A program made the translations under genes and the position numbers. DNA of 64,000 nucleotides from Dyadobacter sandarakinus. GTDB lineage: Bacteria; Bacteroidota; Bacteroidia; Cytophagales; Spirosomataceae. The stretch spans positions 870,001-934,000 of the forward strand of contig NZ_CP056775.1 in NCBI RefSeq assembly GCF_016894445.1, given 5' to 3'. Position 1 is the first letter of the stretch. Every line of letters starts with the position of its first letter. The notes under the pieces were generated by a model that saw only the letters and a program-made list of their open reading frames with translations, ran no database searches and was not told the origin of the DNA. Of this stretch, positions 27,084-35,061 are shown piece after piece.

Positions 27084-28454
27084 TTACTCTGCGAAACCCC
27101 GCATGTAAGCCACATTCGGCGGGCGCTCGCCTGTGCTGAACTGGGCACCGCGGGTCGATTTGTATTTCATGTTCATCACCGGCGTTTCCATGCGGCGACC
27201 CACTTCGGAGTACCGCCCGTTTTCCCAGTTGGATTCCATATTAAAGGCAGTAATGCCGGTGGAAAGCAGCAGCCGCTCCGCATTGAACGGTTCTTTCCCC
27301 GTCACCATCATCTCGGTAATCCAGTGGGGCTGTGAGTTGGAAGCGTGGTACTGCGAAAATGGTCCCGGCCATCCCAGCATGGAGATGATCGTCGGCTCGG
27401 CACGTCCTTCCACTTCTGCCGCGTAAGTCCAGCCGGTATCTTTGGCAGAGTATATGGCCGCTTTTGTTCCATCGTTGTACTCGACGATACAAACATTCGG
27501 CTTATCAATTTCCTGGAAGTGCCCTGGTTTGAGGTCGAGGTTTTTTCGCGCAGCTTCCAGTAACCTGCCCGCCCATGCATTGCGTTCGGTCCATTTCCAG
27601 GTTTCCGGCCCGCGGATGCATTGCACGGATTTTACCCCCGTTTCGCCTCCTTTGCGCCGCTCTACAAAAGCCTGCAGAACGTCCACACAATGAAAAAGAG
27701 CACCTTCATCGGGCGCGCCTCCCAGCACAATGGAGTATTTGAGGGGCGTATCGATTTCGAGTTCTATTTCCGGTTTGCGGAAAAAAGTCGGGATGGAGGA
27801 ACCTCCGGTGAGCGGGAAGTTCAGCTCGCGTGATTTGTCAAACATCCATTTGGCCTCGCCCCAGTCATAGGACAGATGTTTATCATTAAAAACAGGCACG
27901 GAACGCTTGCTTTGTTCAAAAACCCGGACAACCTGCTGGTAAATCCACCAGCGCGGCAGCATCCATTGCCCTTTCAGGTTGGTCGGATAATCGCCATGTT
28001 CCCCGACAATCACCACCCCGTCCACAGCCAGCTCCTTACCCCCGAGCGATACTGCCTCGCCCACGGTTTTGAAAATGGGGATGTTCTTGGATTTACATAT
28101 TTTTTGTGCCAGCAAGCTGGTGTCAAACTGGTGAATGTAAACGGACACCACTTCCACCCGCGAAGGCATATGGGCGCCCTGCCACCAGTAACCGTCCATC
28201 AGCTTGGCTATAATCCAGTCTGCATGCGACCGCGTAGCTCCCCAGTAAGTGACCAGGCATGCAATACGGGGCTTCTTGGGAGCGGCCTGTGCGGTGGCAT
28301 GCGGAGCGACGCCCGCCAGGGAGGCGATACCGGCCATGCCGGCCATACCCAGCATCTGCCGCCGGGTGAGATTGATGTTGAGTTCGCCGGTGTGAGGCGA
28401 GGGGAGTGGGTCCGGCTCGCCGGCAGGAGAACCGGCCTGTTGTTTCAGCTTCAT
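27084..28454 (-). CDS. Tat-exported protein of unknown function
   Basis: A 456-residue protein with a twin-arginine signal: TRRQMLGMAGMAGIASLAGVA, with Arg31-Arg32 after a long polar N-region. The mature protein starts with a Rossmann-like strand (PRIACLVTYWG) and contains VVIVGEHGDYP, an NDKHLSYDW segment and a C-terminal half with paired Trp/Glu patterns (GPETWKWTERNAW). I recognise no enzyme family; the fold could be related to nucleotide-binding oxidoreductases, but no cofactor motif is seen. Tat export usually implies folding with a cofactor before export. It precedes an exported dipeptidase, perhaps as a periplasmic catabolic pair. Confidence 0.75.
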   Translation of the reverse strand: MKLKQQAGSPAGEPDPLPSPHTGELNINLTRRQMLGMAGMAGIASLAGVAPHATAQAAPKKPRIACLVTYWGATRSHADWIIAKLMDGYWWQGAHMPSRVEVVSVYIHQFDTSLLAQKICKSKNIPIFKTVGEAVSLGGKELAVDGVVIVGEHGDYPTNLKGQWMLPRWWIYQQVVRVFEQSKRSVPVFNDKHLSYDWGEAKWMFDKSRELNFPLTGGSSIPTFFRKPEIELEIDTPLKYSIVLGGAPDEGALFHCVDVLQAFVERRKGGETGVKSVQCIRGPETWKWTERNAWAGRLLEAARKNLDLKPGHFQEIDKPNVCIVEYNDGTKAAIYSAKDTGWTYAAEVEGRAEPTIISMLGWPGPFSQYHASNSQPHWITEMMVTGKEPFNAERLLLSTGITAFNMESNWENGRYSEVGRRMETPVMNMKYKSTRGAQFSTGERPPNVAYMRGFAE

Positions 28455-28587
28455 GTCGTGTTTCAGTGTTTAGGAATGAGATGCCAATGCGTACGCTGCT
28501 CGCGCAAGTTATTGGCGGGGCACATTTGCCGGGAATAAATGTAGGATTTATTTAAAAATGCGGGTACGCTTTCTGTGTATTTAAAAC

Positions 28588-28629
28588 AAAAAGCAGCTCG
28601 GCCCCTGTCACCAGCCATGCTGCTTTTTT
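28588..28629. terminator. Terminator at the end of the broken T9SS surface-protein gene
   Basis: AAAAAGCAGC at 28588-28597 pairs with GCTGCTTTTTT at 28619-28629 around a 21-base loop, with T runs on both strands. It lies six bases past the minus-strand stop at 28635. Confidence 0.8.
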
Positions 28630-28634
28630 GCCTT

Positions 28635-30746
28635 CTACCTGATCACCACAACTTTCCGCGTTATGACAATGCCATTGTTATGCTCCACGCGCACGAGGTA
28701 CACACCGGGCGTGTAGCTGCGCAGGTCGATGGTGTTGGTCTGCGGATGTTCCAGCCGTAACATTTCATTGGAGCGGCTGTCTATGATGGTGATACGGCTT
28801 ACCTGCTGCCAGTTTTCCAGCTGAATGGATGCAATATCCCGCGCAGGGTTAGGATAAATGCTGATTTCTCCCGCATGACCAAAGGCTACCGTCCTGATCC
28901 TGCTGAATGCAAATGAAGCATCGGCATCCGTCATTTTCAGGCGGTAATAGTTGTTGCCTGCCAAAGGCTGTGCATGCACAAATCGGTATTCCTTTATTTG
29001 AGTACTATTCCCGGCTGCCGCTACCTGCCCGGCTTTTGCCCAGGTGATTCCGTCGGCACTATGCTGGATTTCAAAAGACTGGCTGTTGCTTTCCTCGCTG
29101 GTAGCCCAAGTGAGCAGCGCAGTGCTTCCTTCTTTCACCGCATCAAAACTGATCAGCGTAACCGGTAGGGGCGCAGTCAGGACAAAGACCGCATGGCCCG
29201 TATTGGTACTTGCCTTGCCGGCATTGTCAACCACTTCAAATGGAATATCAATCCTGGTTTCAGTTGTGAGCCCGGGGTCAATGGCCATGCTGGCCGACGG
29301 GTTGCCGCTCTGGTCTGTGGGGAGCAGCAATGCCGTGAGGCTTTCCGCTTCTTCGGGCACATTGCTGCGGTAGCTAGTACCATTGATGGAGATAGCGGCC
29401 AGCCCGGCGGGAAATGACGTGATGCGCAATGAACTCACGTCACCGTCCGGGTCTGAGCTGGCTATGTCGTTGCTGAATGCATCGGCTGGAATTTTGATCA
29501 GGATATCGCCTGGCTCATTGCGCATCTCATGGCTGCCGCTTCCGGCTGTGGGCAGCTGCTCAATGCCGAAATCAAATCCACTTTCGACGGTTTCCGATCC
29601 CATGGTGAAAGCCAGTACTCCGTCGGCATTGCTGTCCCCGGTTCCGGCGCCATCTGCCGTATTGGCCCATTCGGCAGGCAGTTCCGATCCGGCACCCGTA
29701 TCCGTCCCCGCAATGCCCTCCGTGGCCGAAAGTACCAGCGTAAAATCCGTTTCCGATTCCAGGCCCGCGGCAGTTCCCAATTCGAAGGTACCGGCATTGA
29801 CCGGCACACTGCCCACTACCTGACCGGCTGTATTAACCAGATTTACAAAAAGGGGACTGGCTGATCCTGCCTGGCTGATGCGTATGCCATTGAGCAGGTT
29901 GTCGGTCGTGCCATTTGCATCCTGGTACACGCTGCCGCTTACAAACAGGTCTGTGACAGGCATTGTTACCAGCGCATCATCGCTGGCCAGTCCGCCCTGA
30001 TCCACTTCCCGGTAGGTAAATGTAATGGTCATCGCACCATGATCGGGATCCACAAAAAGGCGGGTGGCATCGTAGTTCGTGATCAATGCAGTGGCAGTGT
30101 CGAGTGCCACATCCTGGTAATAGAGGGTTGCATTGGACGGGAAGCTTGTGATCCGTACCCGGTTGCCGGGCGTACCAGGCTGCACCGTGCCATCGAGTAC
30201 GCCATCCTCGGGGTCAAGTCCGTTCAGGGCAGGTACCGGCAACCGTTTGCTGCCGCCGGGATTAACCTGGGTCAGTGCAGTAACCGGGTATGCAACCGGC
30301 GGCATTTGTATTCCGAAACTGATTTCAGGCGTCGTTTCCGATGCAGTATTCAGTTCAAATGCGCCATTGGGAATGCCATCGCCCGTGCCGGACCCTTCGG
30401 CTGTATTCTGCCATCCTGCCGGCAGCAGGGGAGTAGCCCCGATAGATGTTCCAGCAATACCTTCCAAGGTGCTGATCACGACGAAAAAGCTGGTATTTGC
30501 CTGTAAACCATTGCGTGTTCCAAACAAAAGGCTCCGTTCACGACGGGTACACTGCCGGCTACCACCCGGTTGGAGCGGACACAAGGTTTGCATACAGGGG
30601 CTTTGTCCGGCTGAGCTGATGGGGTCGCCATCAATCGTGTTGTTCTCAACTCCGTTTACATCATGAAAAAGCCTGCCACCAATCGTAAAGTCGGTAAATG
30701 GGATCACTGCCAGTGCGGGCTCGCTCGTCAGGCCGGCAGCATCCAC
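28635..30746 (-). CDS. T9SS surface protein, C-terminal part (frameshifted from the upstream part)
   Basis: A 703-codon open frame that is the continuation of the frame ending at 30791. It contains two copies of a module of about 190 residues (YRQVDAAGLTSEPALAVIP / YREVDQGGLASDDALVTMP), each with a G-D-x-N-x-D-G-type clasp and FELNTAS or LAFTMGS strands. Then comes a beta domain, LTWATSEESNSQSFEIQHS, and a type A T9SS sorting domain (ISIYPNPARDIASIQL...VYLVRVEHNNG). Between residues about 45 and 75 the translation is nonsense because of three single-base deletions that together restore the frame. The annotated start is arbitrary; the real start lies in the upstream part. Confidence 0.8.
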   Translation of the reverse strand: MDAAGLTSEPALAVIPFTDFTIGGRLFHDVNGVENNTIDGDPISSAGQSPCMQTLCPLQPGGSRQCTRRERSLLFGTRNGLQANTSFFVVISTLEGIAGTSIGATPLLPAGWQNTAEGSGTGDGIPNGAFELNTASETTPEISFGIQMPPVAYPVTALTQVNPGGSKRLPVPALNGLDPEDGVLDGTVQPGTPGNRVRITSFPSNATLYYQDVALDTATALITNYDATRLFVDPDHGAMTITFTYREVDQGGLASDDALVTMPVTDLFVSGSVYQDANGTTDNLLNGIRISQAGSASPLFVNLVNTAGQVVGSVPVNAGTFELGTAAGLESETDFTLVLSATEGIAGTDTGAGSELPAEWANTADGAGTGDSNADGVLAFTMGSETVESGFDFGIEQLPTAGSGSHEMRNEPGDILIKIPADAFSNDIASSDPDGDVSSLRITSFPAGLAAISINGTSYRSNVPEEAESLTALLLPTDQSGNPSASMAIDPGLTTETRIDIPFEVVDNAGKASTNTGHAVFVLTAPLPVTLISFDAVKEGSTALLTWATSEESNSQSFEIQHSADGITWAKAGQVAAAGNSTQIKEYRFVHAQPLAGNNYYRLKMTDADASFAFSRIRTVAFGHAGEISIYPNPARDIASIQLENWQQVSRITIIDSRSNEMLRLEHPQTNTIDLRSYTPGVYLVRVEHNNGIVITRKVVVIR

Positions 30747-30805
30747 CTGCCGGTAGGTAAATGAAGCCGTCAGCGCACCATCATCGGGGTCTATGTCAGC
30801 AAGGC
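30520..30805 (-). other. Cluster of four apparent -1 frameshifts within one gene
   Basis: Comparison with the intact second module shows one base missing at each of four points: about 30798-30805 (joining ...QNYQPAL to DIDPDDGALTASFTYRQ), 30597-30601 (a C run; restores SPLYANLV), 30564-30569 (a G run; restores VVAGSVPVVNGAF) and 30520-30521 (a G run; restores LGTRNGLQANTSF). Each is in or beside a G/C homopolymer. Either the assembly under-called homopolymers here or the gene is newly inactivated. Confidence 0.75.
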
Positions 30806-32983
30806 CGGCTGATAGTTTTGAATGGGCGCGCTTTCAGGGGTAATTTCAACATCGTTATAAAACAGGCGGGCATTTGTAGGAAAAGTTGTGATAATAATAC
30901 CATTTCCAGTGCCGCCCGCAAGTGCTCCCTGCTCGGGATCATTGCCCGTCAGTGCCGGCACGACCACCCGCTGCGTTCCACCCGGATTTTGCAGGGCAGC
31001 TGCATTAAGCGGATTGGCGGTGGGTGGCGAGTTCAGGCCGAAATTGGCATTGGTAACCGGCGTAGTGCCTACCGTCACGATCAGCTTTCCATCGTTAAGC
31101 AGGTCACTTCCGGGCGCAGCCGACAGGTTTTCGCCCGCGCTGACGTAGCCGGACGGGAAAGTGGCCTGCGTAAATACGGATCCGGCTGCCGGCGCGGTTG
31201 CGGATACATACAGGAAATAGCTGCCGGGCGTAACCGTACCGAAGTTAAATGCACCTCCCGCAGCAATCGCGCGCGATTCGATAACCTGGTTTGTTGCCGG
31301 GTCAACCACCACCGCGTAAGCTGCTCCTGCGGCAAACTGGCCTGTGGTGGCATTCGCGCTGATGGTATTGAAGTCGGTCGTTCCCAGTAGTCCATTCTGG
31401 TCTTTAAAGATATGTCCGGCCAGCGTTACGCAGTTTACCGTAGCCGAGAACATGGCGCTCGGACTTTTGAAAACCGCATTGTATACCAGTACCGACAGGT
31501 GCCGGTCCCCGATCGTCGGATTGGCTGCCGTGTTACTGTATTGCAGCGCATCGAGCAGCGTTTCAGCTTCTGCACTGGTGAAGGTAGTGCCGCCGGTACT
31601 TCTTGTAAATGCGATTTTGTTGGTGGCAGCTCCCTGCACGCCTGATACGCTTTTGGTGTAATTGAACGTAACCCCGCCTATGGTCAGCGTGCCCGATGAG
31701 CCTGTCGTAAAACCCAGGGACAATACATTGCTACCAGTAGCGCCCGCAGCCGTCAGCAGCTCGGCAGCGCCGTCGCGGATGTCGGATGCCGGGTAGCTTA
31801 CTTCCATGCCTGTGAGGCTACCCTGGGCATTGATGTTGGTTTGGGAAGGGCGGGTGAGGGGTAGACTTCCTGCGCATCCTGCACCTTCATTGGTAATCCC
31901 TACAATGCTGGTATTCAGGTCTACTGACGGGCTCGATGTCGTGACGGAAGTAAAGGTAGAGCCCACGGAAAAGTCCAGGAAGAACAAGGCGATACCTACC
32001 CCGCGCGAACCCACCACAATGGAGAAGTTGCTCATATTGGCATACGATACCCGCACGCGGGTAGCAGCGGCAGTTACCGTCAATGAATTGGCATTAGTAG
32101 TCGAGACAAACCTGGTCAGGCCGGTTTCATTGTTGTATACAGCCTGCACCGTAGGCGATACGCCGAGTTCACTGGTGCTGAACCCGCTGAACTCATTGTA
32201 TTGATACGCGTCCGTATTACCGTTGCCGTCAATGTCGTAGGTATTCAGCTTTACATTCTGCAGTACTACATTCTGGCCGGTTTTGGTAGTACTGTTGTAG
32301 GTTCCTCCGAAGATAAACTGGAACTCATAGCTCACATAGCCGCCGCCGGTACCGAAGTTCATCTGCGGGGAAAAAAAATCGGGTGAATTGGAGTTAAACG
32401 AACTTCCGGAAACATCGGGCTGGTCATAGATGATCCAGGAACTCACATTGTTTACTGCCTTTGTAGTAATAATACAATCAATCGTCTGCCCGCTGATGGT
32501 GGCCACATTCTGGTACAGGGTTATGTCACCGGCAACCTGTCCTGTCGGTGACCCACTCGGGTGTGAAATGGTCACCCCTGCTCCCCCGAAATGAACCTGA
32601 TTATTATTATTGTTCAGATAATTGTTCGTGATGGTCATGGTAAAACTTGTACTTACCGACCCGGATTCATTCGTGGCAGTTACCGTAAATACCGTCGCAG
32701 GCAGTGCCTCGGTAGGTACCCCGGAAATCACACCCGTATTGGGATTGAACGTGAGCCCGGCAGGCAGTGCCGGAGAGGCAGGCATCGAGTAGCTCGTCAC
32801 TGTTCCTGAGACAGTTGGAGAAATAAACACATTACTCACATTGGCAATGTACGCTACCGGCGAAGGATATGTAAAAGCCGACGGAGGCTGGGCAAGTACA
32901 GGTTTTGGAAATAGGATGAAGATGATGAAGCACAACGCAAGAATGTTCCTTCCGTGCAGGTTGTAGGAGAAAATAACGGTCAT
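30791..32983 (-). CDS. T9SS surface protein, N-terminal part (ends at a frameshift)
   Basis: A frame of 730 codons with a signal peptide (NILALCFIIFILFPKPVLAQ) and a putative-Ig/cadherin-like domain (PALPAGLTFNPNTGVISGVPTE) at residues about 60-110. A large beta-rich region follows, then an SdrD/CNA-B-like module (GHIFKDQNGLLGTTDFN). It stops at 30791 in the middle of the module that continues in another frame. Restoring four bases gives one protein of about 1450 residues ending in a T9SS sorting domain. ATG at 32983 puts the signal peptide at the N-terminus; an earlier ATG is at 33004. Probably an adhesin-like exported protein; no enzyme domain seen. Confidence 0.8.
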   Translation of the reverse strand: MTVIFSYNLHGRNILALCFIIFILFPKPVLAQPPSAFTYPSPVAYIANVSNVFISPTVSGTVTSYSMPASPALPAGLTFNPNTGVISGVPTEALPATVFTVTATNESGSVSTSFTMTITNNYLNNNNNQVHFGGAGVTISHPSGSPTGQVAGDITLYQNVATISGQTIDCIITTKAVNNVSSWIIYDQPDVSGSSFNSNSPDFFSPQMNFGTGGGYVSYEFQFIFGGTYNSTTKTGQNVVLQNVKLNTYDIDGNGNTDAYQYNEFSGFSTSELGVSPTVQAVYNNETGLTRFVSTTNANSLTVTAAATRVRVSYANMSNFSIVVGSRGVGIALFFLDFSVGSTFTSVTTSSPSVDLNTSIVGITNEGAGCAGSLPLTRPSQTNINAQGSLTGMEVSYPASDIRDGAAELLTAAGATGSNVLSLGFTTGSSGTLTIGGVTFNYTKSVSGVQGAATNKIAFTRSTGGTTFTSAEAETLLDALQYSNTAANPTIGDRHLSVLVYNAVFKSPSAMFSATVNCVTLAGHIFKDQNGLLGTTDFNTISANATTGQFAAGAAYAVVVDPATNQVIESRAIAAGGAFNFGTVTPGSYFLYVSATAPAAGSVFTQATFPSGYVSAGENLSAAPGSDLLNDGKLIVTVGTTPVTNANFGLNSPPTANPLNAAALQNPGGTQRVVVPALTGNDPEQGALAGGTGNGIIITTFPTNARLFYNDVEITPESAPIQNYQPALLT

Positions 32984-33017
32984 ATTACAGCTGTTTAGAT
33001 ACACCTGTCCGAACTGA

Positions 33018-33043
33018 TTCGAACTTTGGACAACTAGTTCGAA
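33018..33043. promoter_or_regulatory. Inverted repeat TTCGAACT-N10-AGTTCGAA before the surface-protein gene
   Basis: Two perfect eight-base arms lie 35 bases upstream of the ATG at 32983. A related GTCCGAACTG occurs at 33007-33016. The spacing, about two helical turns between outer ends, fits a dimeric regulator, but none can be named. Confidence 0.45.
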
Positions 33044-33096
33044 AAAAGTATACCATCAAGGCTCCCCTAAACACTTACAAAGAATCGTAGCAGGCG

Positions 33097-33447
33097 CTAG
33101 ATTTCGATGTTCATCTTACGTAAAAGACCTTCCTGTAAGGTGTAAACATGCTTTACTATACCGTCAGATAGCACGCTGCCGTCCAGTCCTTTTACTTTCT
33201 GCTGTACGGTAACTTCGAGGGTTTCGTCAGGCCGTCCGGTGATCTTCAAAGGCTGCACCTCTGGGTTGATCTCTGTCCATTGTCTTGTCCAGTAGTCCCT
33301 GATGGCCTGGCGGCCTTGCACATATCCTCCCTCAAAAGCCTTCGGCCATTCTACGTCCGGATGCATAACAGTCAATGCCGCGTCGATATCGCGGGCATTG
33401 AAAGCAGCATAGGTTTTCCTGATCAACTGTTCCTGCTGAGCTGTCAT
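33097..33447 (-). CDS. SnoaL-like / NTF2-fold protein
   Basis: A 116-residue soluble protein of the NTF2-like fold. It begins with the helix LIRKTYAAFNARDIDAALTVMHPDVEW and the loop GYVQGRQAIRDYW, both standard for SnoaL-like polyketide-cyclase homologues and ketosteroid-isomerase relatives. The family includes enzymes and ligand carriers; catalytic residues cannot be assigned here. It lies on the same strand as, and 90 bases after, a rhodanese-thioredoxin gene, with a hairpin between them. Confidence 0.85.
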   Translation of the reverse strand: MTAQQEQLIRKTYAAFNARDIDAALTVMHPDVEWPKAFEGGYVQGRQAIRDYWTRQWTEINPEVQPLKITGRPDETLEVTVQQKVKGLDGSVLSDGIVKHVYTLQEGLLRKMNIEI

Positions 33448-33495
33448 GAAATGAATTTAATTTGTTATAAAACCGGATCACACACGCGGATCATA

Positions 33496-33532
33496 CATGC
33501 AGGTACTGCCACAAGCCGGAAGTACCTGCATG
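33496..33532 (-). terminator. Hairpin after the rhodanese-thioredoxin gene
   Basis: Twelve-base arms CATGCAGGTACT / AGTACCTGCATG around a 13-base loop, five bases past the minus-strand stop at 33538. No T run follows, so termination may be partial. Confidence 0.65.
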
Positions 33533-33537
33533 CACTG

Positions 33538-34260
33538 TTACAAATTGCTGTCGAGCAGCTTGCGGAAGTCCTGCTCTTCCAGTAACCCGTTTTTGCGCGT
33601 TATCAGCTTCCCGTCCTTGTAGAGAAGAAACGCAGGAATTTCGTAAATGCCCAGTTCTTTGGCCAGTGACTTGTTAGGATCATAGTTGACGGTCTCAATC
33701 TGTACCCGGCCTTTATATTCCGATTTCAGCTTTGTAATCGTCGGCAGCATCTGCACGCAGGGCGCACACCATTTTGCGTAAAAGTCAACCAGCACCACTT
33801 TTGAGGATGACGTCAGCTTCGTGAAATCGGACAGGGTCATGCCGCTGGCGGCAGTAGCCGTACCTCCTTCCACTTCTTTGCCCGATGATGACCATTTGAG
33901 GTACCCGCCTTTCATATCATAAACTTCTTTAAAGCCGCTGGCAGCCAGCTTTTGAGCAGCTGCTGCACTCCGCCCGCCGGACAGGCAGTATACAAATACA
34001 GGCTTGTTTTTGTCGAGGGTTCTGGACTTATCCTCAAAGTCTGCTGCTTTATAATCTATGTTCTTTGACTTGGCAAGGTGTCCGTCCTGGTATTCGGCAG
34101 GTGTGCGTACGTCCATCAGCTGCGCGCCGGGCGTCGCTTTCAGCCTGGCTTCAAATTCATCGGCGCTAAGTTGCGTCTGAGCCTGGACACTGGTCAGTAT
34201 GCCGGACAATGCAAAAAACAGCACCTGCATCAAAGGCCGCTTCAACGAAAATGTTTTCAT
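33538..34260 (-). CDS. Exported rhodanese-thioredoxin fusion protein
   Basis: A 240-residue protein with a signal peptide (MQVLFFALSGILTSVQAQ). Residues about 30-130 are a rhodanese domain (DVRTPAEYQDGHL, active loop CLSGGRS with Cys92), and residues about 140-238 are a thioredoxin domain with WCAPC (Cys165 and Cys168) and a cis-Pro in IYEIPAFLLY. The fusion would move sulfane sulfur or reduce disulfides/persulfides in the periplasm. An ATG at 34260 is chosen because it starts the signal peptide; the open frame runs further to 34563 without sense. No redox partner such as DsbD is nearby. Confidence 0.92.
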   Translation of the reverse strand: MKTFSLKRPLMQVLFFALSGILTSVQAQTQLSADEFEARLKATPGAQLMDVRTPAEYQDGHLAKSKNIDYKAADFEDKSRTLDKNKPVFVYCLSGGRSAAAAQKLAASGFKEVYDMKGGYLKWSSSGKEVEGGTATAASGMTLSDFTKLTSSSKVVLVDFYAKWCAPCVQMLPTITKLKSEYKGRVQIETVNYDPNKSLAKELGIYEIPAFLLYKDGKLITRKNGLLEEQDFRKLLDSNL

Positions 34261-34562
34261 AAAAAAGGGATTACGGTGACATGTGCCACCAGGTTTTAAA
34301 AAGGACAAGTTACATCTATTATTCACCCGAAGCCACCCGTAATGCATGCGAAAACCCAAATTCAGGCATACAAACCCCACAAAGATTTCCGGGCCGTGCA
34401 GTGTCAGGACAAAAATTGAGTACTTTAATGCGGGGCATGCGTCACGCAATGAAGGTGTGTTCACGTATTTGCATAAACATCGGAACTGGCCCTGCGTATC
34501 GTACAGCATTTTTTTTGTGAAAAGTTTACCCAAAAGCACCAACCGATCAGGCAAACGCATCA
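34261..34562. other. Divergent intergenic region without recognised features
   Basis: About 300 bases between the rhodanese-thioredoxin gene (-) and a small lipoprotein gene (+). Promoters for both must lie here, but no exact TAnnTTTG element was found and no small gene or RNA stood out. Confidence 0.4.
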
Positions 34563-34973
34563 ATGAACATGAAACGCAAACACGCTATAAATAAATGGTT
34601 CGCAGGAAGCTGGATGCTGTTTGTTTGCGGTGCGGCTGCTTCGTGCGGAGGCTACCGTCCCCCGGAACCCGTCGAGGTTTTTCACCTGAATGTTCCCGAT
34701 GCTGCCCGTGACACCATCTTTTTCATTCCCAACGCGCGCGCTTCGAACAGTGTGGAGGTGACGGTTGAGGGTACAATCTCCAATCTTGCAGTAGTCAAAT
34801 TTTCGCAGGATACTTCATTTACTTCCCGATCAGGAATACTGATTTCGGAGCAGGGCTATCATAGTCCGGTGATTATTTCGGAAATAAAGGGAGATACGCT
34901 TTTTGTACAGTACCTGCCGATCCGGCAGCCGGTAAAGGGGAGTCTGACAATAAGTGCCACATTCAGGGATTAA
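34563..34973 (+). CDS. Small lipoprotein of unknown function
   Basis: A 136-residue protein with a signal and lipobox-like end (FVCGAAASCGGYRPPEP), so probably lipid-anchored. The mature region is beta-rich (SNSVEVTVEGTISNLAVVKFS, GSLTISATFRD). No family is recognised. A second ATG two codons in is equally possible. It lies 88 bases before the MscS-like channel on the same strand and may be co-transcribed. Confidence 0.7.
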   Translation: MNMKRKHAINKWFAGSWMLFVCGAAASCGGYRPPEPVEVFHLNVPDAARDTIFFIPNARASNSVEVTVEGTISNLAVVKFSQDTSFTSRSGILISEQGYHSPVIISEIKGDTLFVQYLPIRQPVKGSLTISATFRD

Positions 34974-35061
34974 TATCAATTTACGGGGTAAAAGCTGCAA
35001 TATCGGACGCATACAGGAAGTGGCGTTCTGCCTGGCACAAGATTTACGCCGGCATTTACTT

